11,782 bases of DNA, taken from positions 1 through 11,782 of the forward strand of contig CALAFB010000010.1 of assembly GCA_937891135.1 (NCBI GenBank), read 5' to 3'. Below are positions 1 through 6,800 of the stretch, one piece after another (position 1 is the stretch's first letter; each line of letters begins with the position of its first letter). The position numbers and the translations under genes are program-made. Source of the stretch: an uncultured Elusimicrobium sp. Its GTDB lineage: Bacteria > Elusimicrobiota > Elusimicrobia > Elusimicrobiales > Elusimicrobiaceae. A model generated the notes under the pieces. It had not been told where the DNA came from, made no database searches, and saw only the letters and a list, made by a program, of their open reading frames with translations.

Positions 1-1
1 T

Positions 2-256
2 TTAATTTGGATTTGCATTTAACCGTTGCTCCAATGTGTCTATACGGTGGTGCGCACTTGCTGCGCTACTCTCGTTTTTTATTGTGCGTTCTTGAAGGTG
101 GTTATATTTATCTTGTTTGGTTTCTAACGACTTAAACCGATACTCTATCAGTTCCCTAAACCCCTTCATCTGCCCAATAAAAACGCCAATGCTTATGAGA
201 TTAACACAAACACTAATGCCCAACCCAACTAACGAAATAATCACAGACGCGCTCAT
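2..256 (-). CDS. Small membrane-anchored coiled-coil protein, possible lysis-cassette component
   Basis: An 84-residue complete gene whose TAA stop lies at the left edge. Residues about 4-29 form one long hydrophobic segment (ISLVGLGISVCVNLISIGVF), read as a single membrane span near the N-terminus. Residues about 33-80 are charged, helical and heptad-like (FKSLETKQDKYNHLQERTI, then HRIDTLEQRL), read as a coiled coil. This layout is seen in phage haemolysin XhlA-like and holin-accessory proteins and in some spanin subunits, which sit beside the holin and endolysin. The ATG overlaps the TGA of the upstream gene (ATGA), and AGAGGA lies about ten bases before it, so translational coupling is likely. 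The position after the tail fibre module fits a lysis region continuing beyond the window. The lysis role is inferred from topology and location only; no signature motif is present. Confidence 0.6.
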   Translation of the reverse strand: MSASVIISLVGLGISVCVNLISIGVFIGQMKGFRELIEYRFKSLETKQDKYNHLQERTIKNESSAASAHHRIDTLEQRLNANPN

Positions 257-480
257 AGCATACTATCCTCTAATGTTTTTGCTTTTGTGAAGTAATAATC
301 AAAGTGGGCCAAAATATCCACTTTTTCCACGCTACCTAATGGCATTGTGAAACATACAATATCCGCCGTTGGCATTTCCCCGTTCCTTATATCTCGGTAC
401 ATAGTAATTTTTAAGGCATTTTGTGTTTCTTCCAAATCTACACCGTCTTGCGGAACGGGTTTATCCAATGGCATGCGCAT
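253..480 (-). CDS. Hypothetical small phage protein (75 aa)
   Basis: I do not recognise this family. The protein has 75 residues, is acidic and soluble, and has no membrane segment or signal peptide. It opens MRMPLDKPVPQDGVDLEETQ, and the C-terminal half (VEKVDILAHFDYYFTKAKTL) looks helical. The ATG follows the stop of the upstream gene after two bases, and a G-rich Shine-Dalgarno-like stretch (AGGGGG) lies about seven bases before it, inside the previous gene. Its own stop overlaps the start of the next gene by four bases. Co-linear packing between the retroelement RT and a membrane/coiled-coil protein suggests a late-operon gene. Small acidic proteins of this kind are common between tail fibre and lysis genes in phages, but no specific role can be given. 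Reality as a gene is supported by the two tight junctions. Confidence 0.6.
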   Translation of the reverse strand: MRMPLDKPVPQDGVDLEETQNALKITMYRDIRNGEMPTADIVCFTMPLGSVEKVDILAHFDYYFTKAKTLEDSML

Positions 481-482
481 AC

Positions 483-731
483 TTACGCCCCCTGTGCGGC
501 GGCCAGCATTTCGGCGGCCACTTGTTTCGCCAGGGCATAAAGTGCATAATCGGCCTTAGTAAGCACGGCCTCTTTGTACACATATTTCACAGTGGCGGGT
601 GCGTTGTCTGTGGCGGGGACGGCCACCTCGGCAATGTCCTTACGCATATAGACCACATACGCAGAGGAGGTTTCATCCACCTCGGCGGGTCGTTCCATAC
701 TTTCGCTGTCTTTCCATTCAATTTTTAACAT
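483..731 (-). CDS. Hypothetical small phage protein downstream of the RT (82 aa)
   Basis: An unrecognised 82-residue protein. The N-terminal half is acidic with beta-type segments (SSAYVVYMRKDIAEVAVP, then TVKYVYKEAVL); the C-terminal 25 residues (ADYALYALAKQVAAEML) look like an amphipathic alanine-rich helix. There is no membrane span. A good Shine-Dalgarno sequence (AAGGAGG) lies about ten bases before the ATG. The start codon overlaps the end of the RT gene, whose stop is shared in the sequence ATGTTAA, a seven-base overlap. The small size and position after tail fibre and RT resemble small tail-associated proteins seen in gut phages. It does not look like the DGR accessory protein Avd, which is about 110-130 residues and a four-helix bundle. 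Function is unknown; confidence refers to its being a real gene. Confidence 0.65.
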   Translation of the reverse strand: MLKIEWKDSESMERPAEVDETSSAYVVYMRKDIAEVAVPATDNAPATVKYVYKEAVLTKADYALYALAKQVAAEMLAAAQGA

Positions 732-1864
732 ACGGCTAATGCCTCCTTATTTAGTGTTAATTGGTGTGCGGAAACTAATTTTTTCAGCCCCGCCACATTT
801 ACCAAATTTGTAACGCGCTCTTTAAGCGCATTGAAAGTATTGCTGTGCTTAAACCACCCCAGGTAACAGAGCAGTTGGGTGGCAATAAACCAGTTCTGCA
901 CGGCCGCACAGGCCACACGGCGCGCCTTATTGCACGCGCGGTAAAATATATTGCGCCGTAACACGGTTTTGTTTTTGTAAAACACAAAGCCCATAAAGTC
1001 AATGGCGCGGCCGATAATCGGCAGCAGCCGCACGCCGTCCGTTTTCGGGGTCAGTTCGGCCACTTTGAATACCTGCCAATTCTTTTTAAGTTCCAGTCCT
1101 GCGCGCACCAGCCAGGCGCGCACGGCACAAATGGCGTTGTGTAGTTTGCGCTTGTTGTTATCCACCATAACAAAGTCATCCACGTAGCGGTAATAACAAC
1201 GCACGAAAAGCCGTTGCTTTACAAAGTAGTCCATATCCTGTAAAAACCAGTTGGCAAGCCATTGGCTGGTGTAGTAGCCAATGCACAGGCCCATATAGAT
1301 AAGTTGCCCCTTAAAGCGGGCGTGGCAGTTGCTAATGGCGGTAAATAATACCCACAAAAAGCGTTTATCTTTGATTTTGCGGGCCAGTTTTTCCTTTACG
1401 CGCTCCATAGAAACGCTTTGAAAGAAGTGCCGGATGTCGCCCTTGGCGCAATACTTGGCATGCGCGGGGTGTCTGTGTATCCATTTGCTAAGGTGTTTCT
1501 TGCCATATACACCGCCGCGCTTGGGCACACTGCCGCAAGAGTACGCATACATAGAGCGCACAAACAAGGGCTTTAACACTTGCACAAGCGCGTGGTGTAG
1601 TATTTGCTCGTAGATAAAATCCGGCTTTACGATAATCCGTTTTTTAAGCAGCACGCCGTCGTTTATTTCCTCGGCGTCGTGCAGGCGCGGCTGCCACAGT
1701 TGGCGGCGCAGCATGTATTGAATTGCCCGTACATAGTAAATACGGTTTTGTAATACGTATTGCACATCACGCCGCTTTTGCTTGCCGTGCGAGGCACGCC
1801 ATATCGCGCGTGATATGTTTTCGGTTGTAACAAGTTGCTCAAACAAATGCTTATATGTTTTCAT
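725..1864 (-). CDS. Diversity-generating retroelement reverse transcriptase
   Basis: This 379-residue protein is a group II intron-related reverse transcriptase of the DGR clade, within the usual size range. It copies the TR transcript into adenine-mutated cDNA that replaces the VR in the tail fibre gene. Visible RT motifs in order: YEQILHHALVQVL (85-97); SMYAYSCGSVPKRGG (104-118); KGDIRHFF with the first catalytic Asp at 143; the DGR-type block IGYYTSQW (195-202); the YVDD box (227-230) with the paired catalytic Asps; LELKKNWQVF (257-266); and FMGFVFYKNKT (290-300). There is no maturase or endonuclease domain, as expected for DGR RTs. Most DGR RTs have Asn after the Gly of motif IG-x-x-x-SQ; here it is Tyr197. 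The ATG follows a purine-rich AGGAAAACAAGAAAG. The gene lies 111 bases downstream of the TR on the same strand, in the canonical target-VR-TR-RT order. Confidence 0.95.
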   Translation of the reverse strand: MKTYKHLFEQLVTTENISRAIWRASHGKQKRRDVQYVLQNRIYYVRAIQYMLRRQLWQPRLHDAEEINDGVLLKKRIIVKPDFIYEQILHHALVQVLKPLFVRSMYAYSCGSVPKRGGVYGKKHLSKWIHRHPAHAKYCAKGDIRHFFQSVSMERVKEKLARKIKDKRFLWVLFTAISNCHARFKGQLIYMGLCIGYYTSQWLANWFLQDMDYFVKQRLFVRCYYRYVDDFVMVDNNKRKLHNAICAVRAWLVRAGLELKKNWQVFKVAELTPKTDGVRLLPIIGRAIDFMGFVFYKNKTVLRRNIFYRACNKARRVACAAVQNWFIATQLLCYLGWFKHSNTFNALKERVTNLVNVAGLKKLVSAHQLTLNKEALAVC

Positions 1865-1975
1865 CTTTCTTGTTTTCCTAACGGGCTTTCAAAGCGTCTT
1901 ACTAACCCGTTCCTTTGCGGTAATTTTCGCCTAGGGGCGCGGAAATAAAAATACATTGGTAAAACTTTCTTTAAC
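1865..1975 (-). promoter_or_regulatory. Structured spacer RNA between TR and RT start
   Basis: This 111-base spacer has no credible gene. Two inverted repeats are visible. A six-base perfect stem AACGGG/CCCGTT (1880-1885 with 1906-1911) encloses a 20-base loop just before the RT ribosome-binding region. A shorter CGCC/GGCG stem (1928-1931 with 1936-1939) is flanked by T-run/A-run bases that could extend it past a small bulge. In the Bordetella phage BPP-1 DGR, RNA immediately downstream of the TR is needed for cDNA priming and binds the RT/Avd complex, so a folded spacer here has a plausible equivalent role. That role is inference. The repeats were found by eye and no folding energies were computed. 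Confidence 0.45.
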
Positions 1976-2096
1976 AAGAATTAGCCGCCGAGATGTTCCA
2001 GTTCGCGTTGGTCGCGTCGTTGTTCGCATTCAAGTACGCGGGGCCGCATTTACGGCCATTGTTCGCGTTCCCGCCACGTTGCGGAACCCGGCTCAT
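1971..2096 (-). CDS. Possible short ORF spanning the template repeat (41 codons)
   Basis: An ATG at 2096-2094 is preceded, eight bases upstream, by a good Shine-Dalgarno-like AAGGGG. It enters the TR in exactly the frame used by the VR in the tail fibre. It reads MSRVPQRGGNANNGRKCGPA, continues through an Asn-rich stretch (YLNANNDATNANWNISAANS), adds one Cys and stops at TAA four to six bases after the TR ends. The peptide is the unmutated lectin-domain tail. TRs are normally regarded as non-coding RNA templates, so this may be a relic of the duplication that created the TR. Alternatively, ribosome passage over the TR transcript could affect retrohoming. Expression is unproven. Confidence 0.3.
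   Translation of the reverse strand: MSRVPQRGGNANNGRKCGPAYLNANNDATNANWNISAANSC
1976..2090 (-). repeat. DGR template repeat (TR)
   Basis: This 115-base segment aligns without gaps to 2185-2299 at an offset of 209. Counting by eye, 97 of 115 positions are identical. All 18 differences fall on adenines of the TR (coding, minus strand); none of the 86 non-adenine positions differs. The TR contains 29 adenines, of which 11 are unchanged in the VR. Changes are A to G seven times, A to T six and A to C five. AAC/AAT codons are strongly enriched, the codon design known from DGRs because it gives wide amino-acid choice without stop codons. Identity ends abruptly at both borders with non-adenine mismatches (2091 and 1975). 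The shared TCGGCGGCT (coding) close to the downstream border is the likely initiation-of-mutagenic-homing segment. Confidence 0.97.
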
Positions 2097-2142
2097 ACTT
2101 TTATCCCCTTGCAATTCAAAACTGCTTAACTGCCAAAGCGGC

Positions 2143-2165
2143 ATGGGGGGAGGTTATCCCCCCGT
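2143..2165 (-). other. G6/C6 hairpin between VR and TR, candidate DGR homing structure
   Basis: A perfect six-base G:C stem (2145-2150 with 2158-2163) encloses a seven-base loop, with one further A:T pair and a G:T wobble outside it. It starts about 20 bases after the VR end and 9 bases after the tail fibre stop. In Bordetella and Legionella DGRs a hairpin/cruciform just downstream of the VR promotes target recognition, so this is a candidate equivalent. Position is slightly further than the classical case. It could instead slow transcription at the end of the fibre gene, but no T-run follows on the transcribed strand. A second small stem, TGCC/GGCA (2131-2134 with 2140-2143), abuts it. Confidence 0.45.
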
Positions 2166-2173
2166 CCCCCTCC

Positions 2174-3826
2174 TTATGGGTGATAAGAAAGAGCCGCCGA
2201 GAAGCTCCAGCGCGCGTCGGTCGCGACGTTGTCCGCACTCAAGTACGCGGGGCCGCAGAGACGGCCATTGACCGCGCTCCCGCCACGGAGCGGAACCCGT
2301 GTACCGCTGTTGCTAAACCAGCAAGCATCACACTCGTAGGTGCTTTCGGTCCCGCCCGTCATCACAGTGGGGAAACTGCCGTACTGGCCCGCTTGCGTAA
2401 TGTCTTTAATGTACGCGCCGGAAGTGCCGGACGGTGCGGGCACGTCCAGGGTAATATACCCCGTACCCGTGAAGTTGTAATCATTGGCCTCGGAGCCGTC
2501 CACGGTGGACTTAGTCATTTTCACTTTCCACACGCCGTCCACCAACAAAACGCCCACCATACGCCGCCACTGGCTGCCCCAGGGGTTCTCGCGGTAGAAC
2601 GCCTTTACGGCTGCGGTGGTAGAGGTGGAGCCGTACATCATACCTTTGTCAAGCGTTGTCCCTGTGGCCAGCAAAGAGGCCTCCCCGCCGGAAGTTACAC
2701 CCTCGCCTATCTTGGACTGTGCGCTGGTACTGCCGATAAGCAGTTCGGTCATTTCGCCGAAGAATTGGTCGTCGGCCCAGGTTTCCATGTCCCAGCCGTC
2801 GCCGTTTGCTTGTGCGTATGTTCTTTCTTGCGAGGCGGTTTTGCTCTTGTTAAGCGTTTGCCCGGCCAGGGAGCGGAATTTGCCGTCAATGAGCGAGGCC
2901 ATAAACATCGGCGCATACCAGTACTCGGCATAGGTACCGTCGGCTTGCTTAGAGTTATAGCACTCGTAGTCGTCATCCACTTTCACGTTGGAATAATACT
3001 TGTCAACGTGCCCGTCGCCCACCACTACCTTGCGGTAAATGGTCTTAACCTGCACCATGGCGTTGCCGGGGAAATCTGTATTACTCACGTCGCTGGCGTC
3101 CTCGCTGCCGAATTTTTTGGTGTGGTCGTCGGGGTCCAAATAATACGCCACCGTGCCGTTTAATCCGTCTGCGGCGTCGCTGTTGTAGAGCATACACGGG
3201 CGGATAAACTCTTGCGAGAAAATCTCCGTATTTACCCACGAGCCGTAGTTAAAGGCCCCCTCGGCAAAATCCATGCGCCCAGGTGTAAACGCGGCAATCG
3301 TGCCCAGGTAACTGATGCGGTAATCGGGCGCACTTTCGGTTAGCGTTTTGCGGTAGCCGATAACCCAGCGGTCAAAGTTGTTGTCGGCCGAGTTGCTGTA
3401 CGCACCGCCCGTGCTGTACGGGAACGCGCGGTACTTATAATCCCCTGCTTCGGCGGGCGTATCTACCAGGGCTGTGCTGGCGTATGCGTCGCGCGTGGTA
3501 CTATCTACCACAATATCCCCGTCAGTGGGGCTGGTAGGGAAGCTGCCCTCTTTACGCACAATAAGCGTTCCGGCCCACACACAGGCGGGGCGGGAAATAT
3601 CGTTTGCGGGGTCATTCCACGTTAGTGCGTAGGAGTTGCCCGTACGCACACACGAGCGGTTTGTAATCGCCGCCGGAGCCGAAACGGCTTGTTCAATAAC
3701 CGCCTTCACGCCCGCCGGTGTTACGGCCTTGTTTGTGTCCGCTCCTTCAAGCACTTCTTCAACTGTTGCTAGTTTTACCATGCCAGCCCTGTTTTCGCTG
3801 GCGAGTGGCCCTTTCATAAATGCCAT
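2174..3826 (-). CDS. Tail fibre / receptor-binding protein, DGR target with C-terminal lectin-like domain
   Basis: This 550-residue protein is the predicted adhesin that contacts the host surface. Residues 1-50 (LASENRAGMVKLATVEEVLE then TNKAVTPAGVKAVI) resemble the attachment segment of phage tail fibres. Residues about 55-145 look like a beta-sandwich (Fn3-like) domain. From about residue 290 to the end the protein resembles the DGR C-type-lectin/formylglycine-enzyme-like fold: RTYAQANGDGW, FFGEMTELLIGSTSAQSKIG, WRRMVGVLLVDGVWKV, then CWFSNSGTRVPLRGGS and the variable tail. Domain limits are estimates. I chose the ATG at 3826 over the in-frame GTG at 3835, because AAAGGAGA lies about nine bases before the ATG but touches the GTG. 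The gene follows the polyvalent gene with only the ribosome-binding site between them. Base composition is visibly more G+C-rich than upstream genes. Confidence 0.9.
   Translation of the reverse strand: MAFMKGPLASENRAGMVKLATVEEVLEGADTNKAVTPAGVKAVIEQAVSAPAAITNRSCVRTGNSYALTWNDPANDISRPACVWAGTLIVRKEGSFPTSPTDGDIVVDSTTRDAYASTALVDTPAEAGDYKYRAFPYSTGGAYSNSADNNFDRWVIGYRKTLTESAPDYRISYLGTIAAFTPGRMDFAEGAFNYGSWVNTEIFSQEFIRPCMLYNSDAADGLNGTVAYYLDPDDHTKKFGSEDASDVSNTDFPGNAMVQVKTIYRKVVVGDGHVDKYYSNVKVDDDYECYNSKQADGTYAEYWYAPMFMASLIDGKFRSLAGQTLNKSKTASQERTYAQANGDGWDMETWADDQFFGEMTELLIGSTSAQSKIGEGVTSGGEASLLATGTTLDKGMMYGSTSTTAAVKAFYRENPWGSQWRRMVGVLLVDGVWKVKMTKSTVDGSEANDYNFTGTGYITLDVPAPSGTSGAYIKDITQAGQYGSFPTVMTGGTESTYECDACWFSNSGTRVPLRGGSAVNGRLCGPAYLSADNVATDARWSFSAALSYHP
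2185..2299 (-). repeat. DGR variable repeat (VR) at the 3' end of the tail fibre gene
   Basis: This is the recipient copy of the TR, encoding residues 510-548 of the 550-residue fibre. Relative to the TR, 12 codons are changed, all non-synonymously: Q to L513, N to S517, N to V519, K to L523, N to S530, N to D532, D to V534, N to D537, N to R539, N to S541, I to F542 and N to L546. Asn codons 520 and 533, Tyr528 and Thr536 are still in the TR state. Scaffold residues such as RGG, CGPAYL, W540 and SAA are invariant, as expected for a C-type-lectin-like display fold. The gene stops three codons beyond the VR. The 18 adenine-only changes indicate past mutagenic retrohoming rather than ordinary drift. 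Confidence 0.97.
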
Positions 3827-3835
3827 AATTCTCAC

Positions 3836-3843
3836 TCTCCTTT
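3836..3843 (-). promoter_or_regulatory. Shine-Dalgarno site deciding the tail fibre start
   Basis: The sequence AAAGGAGA (coding strand) lies directly against the in-frame GTG at 3835 but about nine bases before the ATG at 3826. The spacing favours the ATG, which shortens the protein by three residues to begin MAFMKGPLAS. The site sits in the short gap after the TAA of the polyvalent gene, so fibre translation probably has its own strong initiation. Confidence 0.7.
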
Positions 3844-3844
3844 G

Positions 3845-6800
3845 TTATTTTTTATTTCTTCTTTTGGGGCGTTTTGCTTTCCGTTCTTTGGCGGCTTTTT
3901 CTTTTTCAGCCGTCCGGCCACCGCCAAACCACCAATAATAGGCGCGCCCAAAAGGGAAATAATTTACTATAGCCGTATCTTTGAGTTTTCTTTTGCCCGA
4001 AGAAATACGGCGAAAATCTAACTGAATATCATCAAATGCGCTTACCTGCGGCGGCATTAAATAACTTGAAAAAATAGCACGGACATAGCCGTCTCTCTTG
4101 CCCTTATAGAAGGTGTATTTTGAAACACCGATGTTCCATAACAAGTTTGAGATAACTGTGTCGCTAATATCAATATCGCGCCCCATGACAAGATTTTTTA
4201 ATATATCTGCCGTGGCGTTCCCTGCGGTAAGAAGGAGAAGCAACTTAAAGCCGTTGCCAACCCCTTTTAAGAATTGTTCTTTGTTCTTATACTTAATGCC
4301 TTTTTGGATATTTACCAAACTGTCGGCATAGAATAAAGAAATTTGGTTTAGCGTAAAAGTTTTTAGTTGGTAGAATAATCTGCCATGTGGATTATCTAAA
4401 TACCCTGTCGGTACGCCGCTTCGGCCGATAGGTTGGGTATCGGCCAAATCGGCCCATATAAGGATTTTTACATTATCAGTTATATTGCCCGCTTTAATAT
4501 CTTTGAGAACACTTTGGGCATCCTTGCCAAAGGTATAAGCCAAGCGGCTTACTAGGTCAATATCTCCTTTGTCCGCTTGTTTTTTGAGGTTTAGCCAACT
4601 GGCGTTAATAGCCACATTTTTACCAAAACTGTCTAATGCATCCAACCCTACCGCTTTGAATAATTTTTCAACGGCAACGCCCGTTTTGCTATTATCGGCA
4701 AACTCCTCCCAAATTTTATCCAGTCCCAAATCTTTCTTTGTAATCTCGCTTTTGCCAAAAATAGATTTTAAGGCTGTGCCAAAAGAGTATTTGTAGAAAG
4801 GAGCGTATAAATCTCCAAGTTGCGTAATGGCAGATGTAAAGTTATTCATCGTCTGTAAATAACCCACATTTTTAACCATAGCAATAAATTCCGGCGTTGC
4901 CCCGTAGGAAAGACGGCTTTTAAGAAGTCGTTTTATTTCGGTTTCTTCTTGATGCGTAATCGTACCGCTACTAATCAAATCCAACACAACAGCCCCGATG
5001 GTAGCATCCGTATCAAATCCGCCGCCTTTTCCAAACGCTTTATTTATGGCAATGGCTTGGCTCATTCCCTGCAAATACTTAATCAGAGCCACATCGCTAT
5101 GTTCATAAAAGCGCATAAGTTCCGGGGATTTATATAAAATCTTCCGTTCTTTGGCGTTTTTAGGGCCGTGTACGGGGTCTAAACTGTATCCGCGCAATAG
5201 TTTGTTTATGGCTTCGGCTTTTTCTTTATCACTCCATAGCCCTTGTGGGTCGGCTTCTTGGAGAGATTTTGCAATATAACTCCATTTGTCCGTACCTTTC
5301 AAATAATCCAAAAAACCGCCGTAGTCTATCATGGATGTAGGGAAGTATTCACTAATAAATCCCATATCAATACCCGCTTGATTACTGATAGCGTAAATGA
5401 AATTGAGAAGTTGGCGTACCTCTTGGTATTCTTGCGAAATACCTTTATCCTTTAAGAAATTATCCAATTCCTCATGGCATTGGTTATACACATAATAGTC
5501 AAACTCGTTCTTTTCTTCTTCTGTTAAAGTTTGAAATTTTTTAATAAAGCCGTTGGCCTTGCTGGCAAATTTCTTTTCTAAATTGGGTTGAAAATAGTCC
5601 AATTTATCAAAAAATGCTTTAATTTTAGGGTCAATCGCGCCAGCCCGTTGCCGCACCGTAAGAAGTATATGCTTGCCAAAATTACCTATACTCTCGCCTA
5701 ACTTGCTTTTTGGCTCGTACTTTTCCACTCCGTTATTGCGGATAGTCTGCAAGTCGCTTGCTATCTGCTCCTTGCTTGGCTTATCGTCCGCCGCCTTGGA
5801 GCCGGTTTGCTGGGCTTTAATGGTTTGGTAAAAAGTCTGTTGTATTCTTACCGCCTTGTCATTAAAGATAACATAACAACGCCCGTCATATTTGCCGTCG
5901 TATGTAATGCCTTCAATGCCATAAGCAAGCATAGTTTGGCTTGCTTGCTTTTGTCCGCCAACCATACCGGCAAGTTTGTTATATACATATTTTCCTGTTA
6001 TATCGTGGAAATTTATTCCTGCTTGTACTTTCCCTTTTACCTGCACGCCAAAGTCATTGGCTATTTTTTCTAGGGCCTTTTGTACTTTTTCCGACTGTTC
6101 GTCAAACGATTTTTGTTCATCCAAAAGAACATCATTTTCCGGGATTTCCACCTCGTAAAGTTGGCCACGTTTTTGGTATTTGTCATAAGCCGCCTTATAC
6201 GCTTTATCGTATTCCTCTTTTGATATTTCCACATCTTCGAGGGTTACCATGTCTTTCTTTATGTATTCGCCTGTATAAGCGGGATGTTCCTTTGGGAGAG
6301 TGGAGTGAGCGTACACTCCGTCGTAAATAAAAAAGTCGTATCTGAAGTTTTTATTTATGCCTGTTAATCTTTTTCTATACCCATCGGCTATTTCTTTAAG
6401 TTTTGAAAAATACAGTCCCCAGCCGTGCGCTTGTGCGCCCTCACCCGTGCCAATAGCATCCAAAGAAAACTTGTCAAAGTCCACTTTTGCCCCGGCATAG
6501 GCGGGTTGAAACAGTTTATCAGCCGCATATTCTTTTTTAGGAGTTATGGAAATACCCAATTCCTTAAATAATCCGCGTATAGCAAGCGGGTCTTTTTGCA
6601 CGGTTAGTTTTGCTTTGCTACCCGGTATGTTTATTTTGATAAACTCTTGCGGGTTGGAACGGTAGCGTTTATCTTGTTCTTGTGCCTTTTGCGGCAATGT
6701 GGTACTTTTACCCGCATCATCTACCCAATAAGCGTTGTATTGGCCGGAATAAGGTCGCTGTGCATCTTTGCGTTTTACATTGAAACGGCTAAACAAACTC

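Noticed and set aside
2143..2165. Rho-independent terminator for the tail fibre gene
   Set aside because: The stem is strong but is followed on the transcribed strand by ATGCCGCTTTGG, with no T-run. A terminator here would also cut the TR and RT off from the fibre transcript.
2180..3163. Long plus-strand open frame (327 codons) opposite the tail fibre gene
   Set aside because: It lies entirely antisense to a clearly recognisable fibre, is rich in Gly, Arg, His and Val as expected from the complement of a G+C-rich gene, and has no family resemblance.
2300..3826. Search for a second VR or another TR-like repeat elsewhere in the window
   Set aside because: No other stretch with the RGG / CGPAY codon pattern was found on either strand by eye, so only one TR/VR pair is supported.
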